Source of the DNA: Anaerolineae bacterium | Lineage (GTDB): Bacteria; Chloroflexota; Anaerolineae; 4572-78; J111 | DNA length: 64,000 bases | NCBI GenBank assembly: GCA_016926805.1 | Contig: JAFGNV010000063.1 | Coordinates: 1-64,000 of the forward strand | Direction: 5' to 3' | Shown here: positions 45,453 through 55,423 of the stretch, piece after piece | How positions within the stretch are numbered: position 1 is the first letter of the stretch | Layout of the letters: each line of letters starts with the position of its first letter | The notes under the pieces: model-generated | What the model saw: the letters and a program-made list of their open reading frames with translations, nothing else | Database searches by the model: none | What the model was told of the DNA's origin: nothing | Program-made: the position numbers and the translations under genes

Positions 45453-46082
45453 ATGTCGACCATTAAGACCCGCCCTGATGGTTTGTACATTTCAACGCAC
45501 ACTACCTGGCCCCAACTGGCCACCGATGAAACGCTGCGTAGCTTTGCCAATGGGCTGATTCCGATGGCTCTCAACGGCCATCAGGAGACGTGGACCCTGG
45601 CCGAGTTGCTGCATCACTCGGGTCCCCAAAGTTATCCCCTGCTAACCACCTTACTCGTTCTTGACGCCGAAGTAAATGCCGTGGTTGAGGACAAACAACC
45701 TGTTTTTCCCTTGCCGGGATTTCTTGCCTATCGTTCCCGTCTGTCTCCTGACAAATTTCCTCTCAGTGCCGTTCACCTCCCACCACATAACCGTAATGGA
45801 CACTACCTGCTGAGCCTCGCCAGCGACGGCTTTTGTTCCGCGGTGCGTCTGGATTTGCACCCGAAATTCAAAATAGCCGGACACGTTCGCCTGGCCATCA
45901 GTAGCCCAACCCGTTTGCCGGTTCGTTTGCAGGCAACGGAACATCGCCTGGAACGACAGCCATTAACTGAAGAGCTTATCCAAACAGCCATTGCGGTTGG
46001 CAGCAAAGATTTGCCGAAACCCCTAACCACAGCAGAACAAAGTCGGGTGGCCGAAGTATTACAGGGGTTTATTGGTCATTGA
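45453..46082 (+). CDS. Degenerate FAD-subunit-like protein of molybdopterin dehydrogenases
   Basis: A 209-residue protein that resembles the middle and C-terminal parts of the CoxM/XdhB FAD-binding subunit. The start (DGLYISTHTTWPQLATDETL) recalls the IGA-T(T/L)-L segment, and the end (GHVRLAISSPTRLPVRLQATE) matches its C-terminal domain. The N-terminal AGGTDL and the GGN loops that hold FAD are missing, so it is unlikely to bind FAD in the normal way. No CoxL or CoxS is near. GAGGAGGAG precedes ATG 45453. Confidence 0.6.
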   Translation: MSTIKTRPDGLYISTHTTWPQLATDETLRSFANGLIPMALNGHQETWTLAELLHHSGPQSYPLLTTLLVLDAEVNAVVEDKQPVFPLPGFLAYRSRLSPDKFPLSAVHLPPHNRNGHYLLSLASDGFCSAVRLDLHPKFKIAGHVRLAISSPTRLPVRLQATEHRLERQPLTEELIQTAIAVGSKDLPKPLTTAEQSRVAEVLQGFIGH

Positions 46083-46196
46083 GTAGAGAAAATACATTAA
46101 CACCATTAAATTCTGAACATATCCCGTAACTTTATCTCCCATATTTTGGACATATTAAACGGAATGTGAAATAAATAACACTAATGGGGCAGATCA

Positions 46197-46499
46197 GAAT
46201 ACCACGTTATCTTGACAAAGGAGGATCATTTGGCGGCAGCAACAACTGGCGCAGATGGATCGTCTATCTCTGCCCGCACGCCAAGGCCCCAACTGATAAC
46301 TAACAAAAAGCCACATCAATTTGAAGATGGGTTCTCTGGATCCTGGCCGGGCTTCTCCCCCGCACTGCCCCCCAAACTATCCTTCCCTATCTCCTGTAAC
46401 ATGATAACAATATGCTGCATGGTTTGTCGGTTAAGTCTTGTCCCTGCTATTCAAGGAGGTTGGCATCAACCCCAACATCCTGGCTTCCTTACAGTATGA
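46197..46499 (+). pseudogene. Decayed relative of the preceding FAD-subunit-like gene
   Basis: AAAGGAGG precedes TTGGCGGCAGC, and the first codons read ADGSSISARTPRPQL, which lines up with PDGLYISTHTTWPQL at the start of the gene at 45453. After about 30 residues the likeness stops and the frame becomes low-quality. The upstream bases also resemble those ahead of 45453 (TTGACA, GGAGGA). This looks like a remnant duplicate, shorter than the original. The rest of 46083-46600 shows no gene. Confidence 0.4.
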
Positions 46500-46534
46500 A
46501 GACCAAGATTTTTGAAACCTTTGAGGTCTGGATT
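46499..46534. repeat. Dispersed hairpin repeat E, copy 3
   Basis: AAGACCAAGATTTTTGAAACCTTTGAGGTCT followed by GGAT. It shares TTTTTGAAACC and the arms with 9863-9899. Confidence 0.6.
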
Positions 46535-46600
46535 GGCTACTCTAGAAAAGATTTATCTTACAAACAATAATCACCACCCTTTTCCCATCAGGAGGACTTA

Positions 46601-49114
46601 ATGACCTGGCGGCGTGTGTTTATTATCACTTTTCTTACCGGTATTTTTTTCATCCTTGCCACCAGCCTGGGGCGGGCGCAGGGCGGCACCACCTATTACG
46701 TATCCGCTTCCGATGGCGCAGATACCAACACCGGTTTAACCCCAACACCCGGTTCCAATGGTCCTTTCAAAACCATCGCCCACGTAAACTCGCTCGATTT
46801 AGAACCCGGCGACCAGGTATTGTTCAAATGCGGCGATACCTGGCGCGGCGAACAATTGATCATCAGCAAGTCCGGCACCTCAACCGATCAGATCACCTTT
46901 GGCTCGTATCCCACTACTGACTGTGCCAATAAACCCATTATTTCCGGCTCGCTGCCAATTACGGATTGGGTCGATCAGGGCGGTAATATCTATCAGGCCG
47001 ACCTTTCAGCAGGGGACAATGCGGGCAAATTTCCTGATGGCATCAACCAGCTTTTTCGCAATGATGAACGCATGATGATGGGGCGTTGGCCCAATATTGA
47101 CGCCCCCAATAGCGGCTACTCGTTTGTGGATAGTCACACTGCCGATAGCAACCAGATCACGGATAACGAACTGCCATCCGGCGTGAACTGGACCGGGGCC
47201 ATTATCCACCTCAAGAATATCCGCTGGTCGATGATTGACCGCCAAGTGACCGGTTCCAGCGACCATACCTTAACACTTAACACCGACTTTTCTTGCCTGA
47301 TCTCGGGTTGGGCGGATTGCATCGGTTGGGGATACTTCATCAACAACCATCTGAGTACACTCGACCAGGAGGGGGAATGGTATTACGACGCCCCTACAAA
47401 TCAGGTATATCTATTTTCAACCGGCGGCATGCCGAGTAACATTGAAGGGTCGGTTGTCAAAGAAACCGACCCCGATCCTGCCGCCATCAGACACGGCGGC
47501 ATTATGCTCAGTGATACCCCTCCCTCCAGTTATGTCACCATCGACAACCTGGAAATCAAAAACTGGTTCAATCACGGGATTAGTGCTTTGGGAAGTATCA
47601 GAGGTGATATCTATCATCATATCACAATTCGCAATAGCACCATCAAAGATGTTGAGGCGGCTGGAGTCAGACTCAGTACCTGGGTTCGGAGTGCAAACAA
47701 TGGTCGAGATGGCACCCGCGGCGGGCATCATATGACCTTTGCCAATAATATGATTGATGGGGCCAATCATTTTGGTATCACCGGCTACATGGCCGAATCT
47801 ACGTTTGAAGACAATGAAATAAAGAATATTGCGCTCATCAAAAATCTAAACAAATCGGGGATGGGGTGCGGCATTACGCGCGGTGAATGTACCGAAAATG
47901 GCGATGGGTTTCGGATCAGGGTGTACAATGTTTTAGACTCCGGTTTTAGCAACACCCTGCACTACAATCGTTTTGAGAAAATCGGCTATAACGGCATCGA
48001 CATATTTGGCCCCCATAACACCGTTACCAACAACTTCATCACCCGGGCGTGTTACTCAAAAGCCGACTGCGGGGGTGTGAGAACGTTTGGCGGGTCTACC
48101 CTATCCTCCACCAATGTGCACGATGTGAGCCTGGTTAACAACATCATTGTTGATATTCCCGGCAATGTGGACGGCTGCCACGCCTCGCGCCCCGCGTTTG
48201 GCATGGGGCTTTACATTGATCATTATTCCCGCGATATGGAGGTGCGGGGCAACACCGTAATCAGCACCACTATCACGGGTATCCTCTATCAAAATTCCAC
48301 CGGTGAGATTCGCGATAATACGGTATACAACGCTTCGTCGGGTACGGCGTTTGCCGGCCAGATTAATGTTGCCGATAGTGGCAGTGTCAGCGTCGCGCGG
48401 GCCAGCCTGAGTAATAACATTATGTACGGTCTGGGCGATTACGCCTGGCTGCTGGTGATGGATGAACGGGCCAACATCACCGCCTCTGATAACAACTACT
48501 TTTTCCATCCCTATGAGCACACGGCCTATGAAGACAAGAAAATTATTGTAGGCGGCTGGAGCGGTCGCCGCAATCTGGCCGAATGGCAGGCTTACAGCGG
48601 ACTGGACAACAATTCCAAAAAACATTGGTTCACTTTAAATGCAGGTGATCCACCACTTTCCACCATCTTTTATAACGATACCACCACTTCCCAAACAGTT
48701 GATCTGGCCAACCGGAAATATCTGACTTTGGATCAGCAAGAGGTCACCGGAAGCATTATCCTGGCGCCCTTTACTTCCAAAGTATTGATTGACAGCGGTG
48801 AGGTGGCACTGGCACCAGCGAGACTGGTGTTTGATACTTCCTCAAGCCCGCCACAGATTGTCACGTTGAAAAACATCACAGACAACCCGCTCCAGATTAC
48901 AGACATCAGCGTGACCGCAGGCTTTTCCATTGACAGCGAAACCTGCCCGGCAACTCTGGCCGTTGATGAAACCTGTACCATTACTATCAGTTTTGATTCA
49001 GCTGAAACCGGAGTCACCGGCACGTTGAGCGTTACCCACGATGCTGGAAACCCTTACACGGTCACCCTGACAGGTGGGCTGCTAAAAAACTACCTGCCGG
49101 TTGTACTCAAGTAG
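46601..49114 (+). CDS. Secreted parallel beta-helix protein
   Basis: An 837-residue exported protein. Signal segment: VFIITFLTGIFFILATSLG. TTYYVSASDGADTNTGLTP starts a right-handed parallel beta-helix that runs to about 640, with repeats such as DNLEIKNWFNHGISALGS and NNIIVDIPGN. This fold is used by pectate lyases and other polysaccharide-degrading enzymes; no catalytic set is clear. An ASH/choice-of-anchor-like domain (about 735-825) has a two-cysteine segment, DSETCPATLAVDETCTI. It ends KNYLPVVLK, the shared tail. AGGAGG precedes ATG 46601. Confidence 0.82.
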   Translation: MTWRRVFIITFLTGIFFILATSLGRAQGGTTYYVSASDGADTNTGLTPTPGSNGPFKTIAHVNSLDLEPGDQVLFKCGDTWRGEQLIISKSGTSTDQITFGSYPTTDCANKPIISGSLPITDWVDQGGNIYQADLSAGDNAGKFPDGINQLFRNDERMMMGRWPNIDAPNSGYSFVDSHTADSNQITDNELPSGVNWTGAIIHLKNIRWSMIDRQVTGSSDHTLTLNTDFSCLISGWADCIGWGYFINNHLSTLDQEGEWYYDAPTNQVYLFSTGGMPSNIEGSVVKETDPDPAAIRHGGIMLSDTPPSSYVTIDNLEIKNWFNHGISALGSIRGDIYHHITIRNSTIKDVEAAGVRLSTWVRSANNGRDGTRGGHHMTFANNMIDGANHFGITGYMAESTFEDNEIKNIALIKNLNKSGMGCGITRGECTENGDGFRIRVYNVLDSGFSNTLHYNRFEKIGYNGIDIFGPHNTVTNNFITRACYSKADCGGVRTFGGSTLSSTNVHDVSLVNNIIVDIPGNVDGCHASRPAFGMGLYIDHYSRDMEVRGNTVISTTITGILYQNSTGEIRDNTVYNASSGTAFAGQINVADSGSVSVARASLSNNIMYGLGDYAWLLVMDERANITASDNNYFFHPYEHTAYEDKKIIVGGWSGRRNLAEWQAYSGLDNNSKKHWFTLNAGDPPLSTIFYNDTTTSQTVDLANRKYLTLDQQEVTGSIILAPFTSKVLIDSGEVALAPARLVFDTSSSPPQIVTLKNITDNPLQITDISVTAGFSIDSETCPATLAVDETCTITISFDSAETGVTGTLSVTHDAGNPYTVTLTGGLLKNYLPVVLK

Positions 49115-49300
49115 GCATATCCAGGACGATAGATGTGTATTTACCCGTAGTACTCAAGAATTGATGGGGGCGACGATTATTGAAGGAAGGACGAAACATG
49201 GTAAAAAAAGGTAACCACTCTGATGAAGGAACTACACAAACTATATGGGAAGCTTTTATCAACTACCAAAACTAAATCAAATTCCTGGAGGAAATATGAA

Positions 49301-51541
49301 ATGAAAACCCAAAAACTATTTAATCACTTTTTCTTATTTATTCCATCGATAGTCATCGTCGGACTCATTATATCATTCACCTTTGGCTCGCAAGCAAACG
49401 TGGTTGGCGCGGCAGAAAACAAAAAGCCGCTTCCCGAATTCAACAGCCAGGCTACAGCGCCCATTATTGTTGACCACACCACTACCGACATTACCGCCAT
49501 TCCCCAATACTGGATAGAAGAAGCCAAACGCACCCTGCACATTGGCTACGGACACACCTCGCACGGTAGCCAACTGACAACCGGCATGTCGGGGTTGGTG
49601 GGCTTTGCCAATAATGGTGGCCTAGGACTTTCGCTCCCCAGTGATATTTTTCAGTTCAATCACAATGGGAATAACGGCGGAGAGTATTTGCATCTCTTTG
49701 AAGGAGATGGCTACGGCTCCGGCGATTTAGATCATGACTGTGGTTATTTCCCCAATTGGATTGACGAAACCAGAGCATATCTGGGCGCGTCTGATCCCTC
49801 TACCGGGCGGGGGCAATCTCATCCCGAAATCAATGTCATCATCTGGTCCTGGTGTGGTCAGGTGGACGAAAAGTATGCGGCGGGAACGCTGTATAGTGAG
49901 TATCTGGACCCGATGACTCAACTGGAAACGGAATATCCAAACGTCACATTTGTTTATATGACCGGGCATGTGGATCACTGGGACGATGCAGACAATAAAG
50001 CGGCCAATCAGGTAATTCGGGATTATACCAATGCCAACAACAAAGTATTGTATGATTTTGCCGATATTGAAAGCTACAACCCTGATGGCACTTTCTTCGA
50101 GTTTCCCCATGACAATTGCGATTATTACGATGCTGCTGATGGAAACCTGCTGGGTAACTGGGCCACAGAATGGCAAGCCTCACACACCCAAAACACCGAC
50201 TGGTACAGTTGCTCCTGCGCTCACTCCCAATCATTGAACTGCAATCAAAAAGCGTACGCTGCCTGGTGGTTATGGGCCCGTCTGGCTGGCTGGGATGGCG
50301 AAATAACGGGTCAGAACACCGCCCCCAATACTCCGGCCAACCCCAACCCGGCCCACCAAGCCGCCAACGTTTTCTACAAAAAGAACCTGACCTGGCAGGG
50401 CGGCGACCCCAACGGCGATCCGGTGACCTACACCGTTGCCTTTGGAACGGTGAACCCGCCGCCGGTTACTGCCACGGTCACCACACCGCTTTACGCTCCA
50501 ACCATGGCCACCAGCACTACCTATTACTGGCAAATCACCGCCACCGACGGCATCAGCATGGCGGCCAGCCCGCTATGGCAATTTACCACCTCCGCCGAAA
50601 CCACGTTAAAACTGCACCTGCCCCTTATCCTCAAAAACAGCGCCGGTTCAACGCCCTCCGGCAGCGCGCCCCAGGTGGCCGGGTGCGATGTTTTTCCCGC
50701 CGACAACATCTGGAACACGCCCATCGACACCCTGCCGGTCCACCCCAACTCGGCGGCCTACATCAATACCATTGGGTACAACACCGGCCTGCACCCCGAC
50801 TTCGGTTCCGGCACCTGGGAAGGGTTTCCCATTGGCATCCCTTACACCACTGAAACGGGCACACCGGTAGACGTTACTTTTGATTACGATGATGAGAGTG
50901 ACGACGGTCCCTACCCCATCCCGCCTAACCCACCCATTGAGGGCGACCCCAACGGCGACGGCGACCGCCACATTCTAATTGTGGATAGCGAGACCTGTAC
51001 CCTATACGAGCTTTACGCCGCTCACCACGAAACTGACGGCTGGTACGCCGGTTCCGGCGCAATTTTCAATCTGAGCTCGCACGAGTTGCGTCCTGATACC
51101 TGGACCTCCGCCGATGCGGCGGGACTGCCCATCCTGCCCGGCCTGGTGCGCTACGACGAAGTTGCGGCCGGAGAGATCAAACACGCCCTGCGTTTTACTG
51201 CGCCGCAAACCCATGATAGTTACGTGTGGCCGGCGCGCCATGAAGCATCAGATTTAACCGGTTCGCAATACCCGCCCATGGGCCAGCGATTTCGTTTGAA
51301 AGCCGATTTTGATATCTCCGGTTTTGATGAGGATATGCAGGTCATCCTGCAGGCGATGAAGACCTACGGCATCATTCTGGCCGATAACGGCAGCAGTTGG
51401 TACATCTCCGGCGCGCCCAACGAAAATTGGATTAACGACACCCTGGTGGAGGAGTTCGGCTGGGTGCATGGCCACGACTTTGAAGCCGTTGATGTCTCAT
51501 CATTGATGATCGACCCAGATTCGGGCCAGGCTCGGCAGTAA
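49301..51541 (+). CDS. Two-part secreted protein (SGNH-like plus unknown domain)
   Basis: A 746-residue exported protein. ATG 49301 has GGAGG nine bases upstream; the track start at 49223 does not. After a signal segment (IPSIVIVGLIISFTFG), residues 50-340 look like an SGNH-type or related hydrolase fold (HIGYGHTSHGSQLTTGM, VIIWSWCGQVD, YMTGHVDHWDD). An FN3-like domain follows and ends LKLHLPLILKN, the tail found at the very end of other secreted proteins here. A second domain (about 475-746, from GCDVFPADNIWNTPI to the end) comes after it, so two genes seem to have fused. Confidence 0.72.
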   Translation: MKTQKLFNHFFLFIPSIVIVGLIISFTFGSQANVVGAAENKKPLPEFNSQATAPIIVDHTTTDITAIPQYWIEEAKRTLHIGYGHTSHGSQLTTGMSGLVGFANNGGLGLSLPSDIFQFNHNGNNGGEYLHLFEGDGYGSGDLDHDCGYFPNWIDETRAYLGASDPSTGRGQSHPEINVIIWSWCGQVDEKYAAGTLYSEYLDPMTQLETEYPNVTFVYMTGHVDHWDDADNKAANQVIRDYTNANNKVLYDFADIESYNPDGTFFEFPHDNCDYYDAADGNLLGNWATEWQASHTQNTDWYSCSCAHSQSLNCNQKAYAAWWLWARLAGWDGEITGQNTAPNTPANPNPAHQAANVFYKKNLTWQGGDPNGDPVTYTVAFGTVNPPPVTATVTTPLYAPTMATSTTYYWQITATDGISMAASPLWQFTTSAETTLKLHLPLILKNSAGSTPSGSAPQVAGCDVFPADNIWNTPIDTLPVHPNSAAYINTIGYNTGLHPDFGSGTWEGFPIGIPYTTETGTPVDVTFDYDDESDDGPYPIPPNPPIEGDPNGDGDRHILIVDSETCTLYELYAAHHETDGWYAGSGAIFNLSSHELRPDTWTSADAAGLPILPGLVRYDEVAAGEIKHALRFTAPQTHDSYVWPARHEASDLTGSQYPPMGQRFRLKADFDISGFDEDMQVILQAMKTYGIILADNGSSWYISGAPNENWINDTLVEEFGWVHGHDFEAVDVSSLMIDPDSGQARQ

Positions 51542-51740
51542 GCAGCCTGTTGAACTATTTGCAAATGAAGTAAAATTTGACGCTTCTGCCGCTTTATCTA
51601 TAATTACTGCCCAGGAATAAAAAAATGTTTTTCCAAAATCCTGCGCTCAACACAACCGTGAATACAAGCTATCAAACTTCCACCAACGTGGACGCCCCAG
51701 CGTAGTGCGTCCACTTGCCAGATATTATGTAAACTTAGAA

Positions 51741-51771
51741 CCGTGGACGCCCGCCTGTCCACGGTTTTTTG
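51741..51771 (+). terminator. Intrinsic terminator
   Basis: CCGTGGAC and GTCCACGG around a GC-rich loop are followed by TTTTTT. A perfect 16-bp palindrome, GGACAGGTACCTGTCC, lies shortly after at 51788-51803, ahead of the ABC-F gene. Confidence 0.75.
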
Positions 51772-51835
51772 ATTCTTTCTCCAGGATGGACAGGTACCTG
51801 TCCCGGTTTTTTGGATCACAATGGAGGAAAATCAA

Positions 51836-53470
51836 ATGATTGTTTCACGTCTGGATAATCTTACTTTCAGCCATCCCGACGGTCTGGTGCTGGAAAACCT
51901 GAGTTGGGCCATTCAAGATAACGACAAAATTGGCCTGGTCGGCCCCAACGGCGCCGGTAAAAGCACCATTTTAAAGCTGCTCACCGGCGAGTTAACCCCG
52001 GACAGCGGCCTGGCGGTTGCAGCCAGGGGAGTCACCGTGGGCTATCTTCCCCAAGAAGTAGACTTTGACCCATCCCAAACGGTGCTGGCCGAAGCCCTGA
52101 CTGCCTCGACCCGACTTGCTGAACTTGAAAAAACGCTGCACGAGGTTGAACACTCCCTGGCCAATCCGGCGGTTTACAACAACGCAACCACCCTGAACAA
52201 AACCCTCGAGCAACAGGCGCGATTGCTGGAAGCTTACAAAGAGGCTGGCGGCCTGAGCTATGAGAAAACCGTCCGGGCCACTCTGCGCCAGTTAGGGTTT
52301 ACCGACGCCGATTTTGACCTGTCGACCGCTGTTCTCAGCGGTGGACAAAAAAAGATGCTGGCCCTGGCCAAACTGGTGGTCAATAGCCCGTTGGTATTGT
52401 TGTTGGACGAGCCGGATAACCATCTGGACCTGGCCGGTAAAAATCTGCTGGAGCAATTTATCCATCGGTTTGCCGGAGCCGTGGTCATTGTCTCGCACGA
52501 TCGTTACCTGCTTGATGAAGTGGCCAGCGGAATTATGGAACTTGAAGGTAGCAAGCTGGACTTCTACCCCGGCAACTACTCTGCCTACGTGGCCGAAAAG
52601 GAATTGCGGCAACTGCGTCACGCGCAGGTATACGCTGCCCAGCAAAAAGAAATCGCCCGGCTGGAAGCAGCCATAGCTCGCTTTGAGTTGTGGGCCAGTC
52701 TGGTGGTCAACGAGCGCCATATCAGGCAGGCCCGCAACAAACGCCGCCAAATCGAACAGATGGACAAAGTGGATAAGCCGTTTGAACAAAAGAATATGAG
52801 CCTGCAACTGAACGGCTGGCGCGGGTCGGACAAGGTGTTGGAGATTGTCGACCTGATCAAGGCGTTTGACGATAACCTCCTCCTGGCGGGTATCAATCTG
52901 ACTCTCTGGCACGGCCAGCGGGTCGGGCTGATTGGTCCCAACGGGGCGGGCAAAAGCGTGCTGTTTCGCTGCATTACGGGGCAAGAAGAACCAACCGAGG
53001 GCATGATCAAAATCGGTCCCAGTGTGAAAATGGGGATTTATACCCAGGAACATCAGAACCTGGATTATCACAAAAACCTGGTAGAAACGGTGCGCGAGGT
53101 CAAACCGATGTACCGGGACCAGGCTGTGGCTTTTTTGGGTAAGTTTCTGTTTCCGTACCAGCAGGCAACCACTCAAACCGTCGGTAATTTGAGCGGCGGC
53201 GAACGCAGCCGGTTGCAAATGGCCCTGCTGATGCTCCAGGAACCCAACTTTTTGTTGCTGGACGAGCCGACCAATAATCTCGACATCCCCTCGGCGGAGG
53301 TGCTGGAACAAGCCCTGGATGACTTCAACGGCACAGTGCTGGTCATCTCACACGACCGCTATTTTTTGGACAAGGTGGTGGATAAAGTGGTGGAACTTGA
53401 CCCCGGCCGGGGCGAGTTAGCCGAATATTTGGGGGGCTACACGGATTATTTGGCCAGTAAGCAGGGGTAA
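51836..53470 (+). CDS. ABC-F family ATPase
   Basis: A 544-residue protein with two ABC ATPase domains and no membrane part, as in ABC-F translation factors. Walker A1 GPNGAGKST and signature LSGGQKKM, with Walker B VLLLDEPDNHLDL, then the second set GPNGAGKSV, LSGGERSR and LLLDEPTNNLDI. The linker between them is long and charged, as in the ribosome-binding P-site tip. The family resolves stalled ribosomes or gives antibiotic resistance; which applies is unknown. The start is ATG 51836 after GGAGGAAA. Confidence 0.9.
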   Translation: MIVSRLDNLTFSHPDGLVLENLSWAIQDNDKIGLVGPNGAGKSTILKLLTGELTPDSGLAVAARGVTVGYLPQEVDFDPSQTVLAEALTASTRLAELEKTLHEVEHSLANPAVYNNATTLNKTLEQQARLLEAYKEAGGLSYEKTVRATLRQLGFTDADFDLSTAVLSGGQKKMLALAKLVVNSPLVLLLDEPDNHLDLAGKNLLEQFIHRFAGAVVIVSHDRYLLDEVASGIMELEGSKLDFYPGNYSAYVAEKELRQLRHAQVYAAQQKEIARLEAAIARFELWASLVVNERHIRQARNKRRQIEQMDKVDKPFEQKNMSLQLNGWRGSDKVLEIVDLIKAFDDNLLLAGINLTLWHGQRVGLIGPNGAGKSVLFRCITGQEEPTEGMIKIGPSVKMGIYTQEHQNLDYHKNLVETVREVKPMYRDQAVAFLGKFLFPYQQATTQTVGNLSGGERSRLQMALLMLQEPNFLLLDEPTNNLDIPSAEVLEQALDDFNGTVLVISHDRYFLDKVVDKVVELDPGRGELAEYLGGYTDYLASKQG

Positions 53471-53625
53471 GGTGTGTTGCGCGCCTGCCCGATTTTCCGA
53501 CCCGGATAATTTGATTAGCGCACTTGCAACCCCGATAATTGCAGGGGCCAGGTCTGATTCTCTCAAGAACTTGATGTTATGTAAGCTACACTATAGAGTC
53601 GCCGGATTGAGCCAGTCAATCCCCC

Positions 53626-53653
53626 TTGCCAACATCTGGATTTGTGGTATAAT
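53626..53653 (+). promoter_or_regulatory. Promoter of the TPR/proline-rich gene
   Basis: TTGCCA and an exact TATAAT are 16 bases apart, 65 bases before the ATG at 53719. The rest of the 53471-53718 gap shows no gene. Confidence 0.6.
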
Positions 53654-53718
53654 GGCTACAAGAAATGCATTATGTCGAGTTAACCGGATTTACGTGCTAA
53701 CGAGAAACGGGGGTGTTT

Positions 53719-55059
53719 ATGGCCACGTCTCTGGAATTAGCCATTACGGCCATTCGCTCAAACCGCAAGGACGAGGGGCGACAATTATTGAATTTACTCA
53801 TCCAGGAAAATCCCAACAATGAGCTGGCCTGGTTGTGGATGAGCAGCGTGGTGAATACCGACGAACAGCGCGCTCGCTGCCTGTACCACGTGCTGGCCAT
53901 CAATCCCGATAATGAAGCTGCCCGGCGCGGTTTGCAACTCCTGGGCATTGTGGTCTCCGACTCGCGACCGGTCAAGGTGCCGCGCGACTCGCAGCCCATC
54001 CAAATCCCAAAACCCTCGCCACCCAATACGCAATTCATTCCGGATACCAAACCGCTGGAACAACCGTCGCCGTCCCCCCCCGCTCAAGCACAACCCATCT
54101 CAAGCGCAGAGCGACGGCCGTTCCGCCTTGATCGCCAGGCCGTAGTAGAGGAACTTCCGTTTAAGCCTATCACCAAACCTTTTACCGATATCCAGCAGTC
54201 GGGTGCGGCAACACCACCAGCAACAACCGCCGAACCGGCCCAACCGGCCGTTCACCCCTCCGAGCCGGTGCCGGTAGCTCAAACCAATGGCGGTTCAGCC
54301 GCCGGGGAATCCGGGCCAATGCCGGCAGCGGCGCAGGCCAACCAACCTTCGGAGCCAATGCTGGCGGTTCAAACCGGCCCGCTGCCGCAACCGACCGTTC
54401 AGCCACAAGCCGTGGCTGGAGGTCAACCTGTGGCGCAGCCCACGCCATACTATCTTCCTCAGCCTGCGCCTGCCTCGCCGCAATATTTTGCCGGGGCAAT
54501 ACCCAGCCCAGATACGCGACCCTCGCAGCCAGTACCGGTAGTTCAAGGGCCAAGCCCCTCCCAACCGATGTCGGTGGTTCACGCCAATGTGACCATGGGC
54601 ATGCCCACTCAATACGGGCAAATACAGGGCTACGGCCAGCCGGGAGCGCCAATCCATTCCGATACAACTATGATGATGCCCCCTCCCAACCAGCTACCCT
54701 ACGGGAATGCCCCCTATCCTTCCGAGCCGGTACCTGCGGTTCATTCTAACCCAACTATGGGTATGCCCACTTACGGACCAGCGCAGGGCCAACAACCCTA
54801 TCCCTATTATCAGGCCGGGCCTTCAAACTCAACCGTGATGCCGGTTGGCGGAGGGCAATTCTTCCCGGAAGGTCAGCTTGATTACCGCGTGGCCAACGCT
54901 CCCCAGGCAGCCAAAGGGTCTCGCTCAAACCAGGCCAAAAACAAGAACGAGGATGAAGAGGAAGAAATCAACGTGCTGGCTGTTGTCATTTTTGGTTCGC
55001 TCTCGGTTACTGCGTTGGGCGGGTTGGGAATGCTCATTCTCCTGATGTTTGCCACCTGA
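53719..55059 (+). CDS. TPR-start, proline-rich membrane protein
   Basis: A 446-residue protein. Residues 1-80 look like TPR/helical repeat pairs (LAITAIRSNRKDEGRQLLNLLIQENPNNELAWLW). Residues 85-400 are a low-complexity P/Q/A-rich region with repeated SEPVPxV and NPTMGMP blocks. A charged patch and one membrane helix (VLAVVIFGSLSVTALGGLGML) end it, so the bulk is cytoplasmic. This TPR start is common in large Chloroflexota proteins. The role is unknown; the design suggests a membrane-tethered adaptor. ATG 53719 follows GGGGG. Confidence 0.7.
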   Translation: MATSLELAITAIRSNRKDEGRQLLNLLIQENPNNELAWLWMSSVVNTDEQRARCLYHVLAINPDNEAARRGLQLLGIVVSDSRPVKVPRDSQPIQIPKPSPPNTQFIPDTKPLEQPSPSPPAQAQPISSAERRPFRLDRQAVVEELPFKPITKPFTDIQQSGAATPPATTAEPAQPAVHPSEPVPVAQTNGGSAAGESGPMPAAAQANQPSEPMLAVQTGPLPQPTVQPQAVAGGQPVAQPTPYYLPQPAPASPQYFAGAIPSPDTRPSQPVPVVQGPSPSQPMSVVHANVTMGMPTQYGQIQGYGQPGAPIHSDTTMMMPPPNQLPYGNAPYPSEPVPAVHSNPTMGMPTYGPAQGQQPYPYYQAGPSNSTVMPVGGGQFFPEGQLDYRVANAPQAAKGSRSNQAKNKNEDEEEEINVLAVVIFGSLSVTALGGLGMLILLMFAT

Positions 55060-55127
55060 TGCGTCCTGTTCCCTCACTTTGATGACTTTGCGTTTTTTAC
55101 CTCGTTCTGCCGTTTTCTGTGGTTGGG

Positions 55128-55206
55128 GTCTGTCCCAATTTTTAGGTCATAGGGTAGGGACAGGACAATGTCCTGTCCCTACCGCCAAAATTTTGGGACG
55201 CACCCC
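55128..55206. repeat. Dispersed repeat F, copy 3
   Basis: GGTCTGTCCCAATTTTTAGG and CCAAAATTTTGGGACGCACC flank TAGGGACAGGACA/TGTCCTGTCCCTA. It has outer arms like 9488-9606 and 35636-35713. The gap 55060-55423 holds only this and the next repeat. Confidence 0.55.
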
Positions 55207-55226
55207 TGTGGTTGGTATGGTTCAAC

Positions 55227-55285
55227 GTAGTCACGCTTGCAGCGTGACGTATTCCCAGAGAAGTCACGTTAAAAACGTGACCTAC
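55227..55285. repeat. Paired hairpin repeat (GTAGTCACG...CGTGACCTAC)
   Basis: Two hairpins, TCACGCTTGCAGCGTGA and GTCACGTTAAAAACGTGAC, are flanked by GTAG and CTAC. The single copy here is of a type seen in several copies in related genomes. It sits ahead of the uridine-kinase-like gene. Confidence 0.6.
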
Positions 55286-55423
55286 GGGTTTGAAACCACA
55301 GAATCCCACAGAACCAGTTTTCTACAGTGCAGAGCACCCGACCCGTGTTCTGTTTTTTTGTCCTCTGGCTAACTTCGAGTAAAATCAGTTTGTCCGGCCA
55401 AAAGAGAGAGGTAACAGAAAACA

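Noticed and set aside
46212-46499. A real 95-residue gene
   Set aside because: Only the first 30 residues resemble a protein in the window; the rest has poor composition, so it is listed as a remnant.
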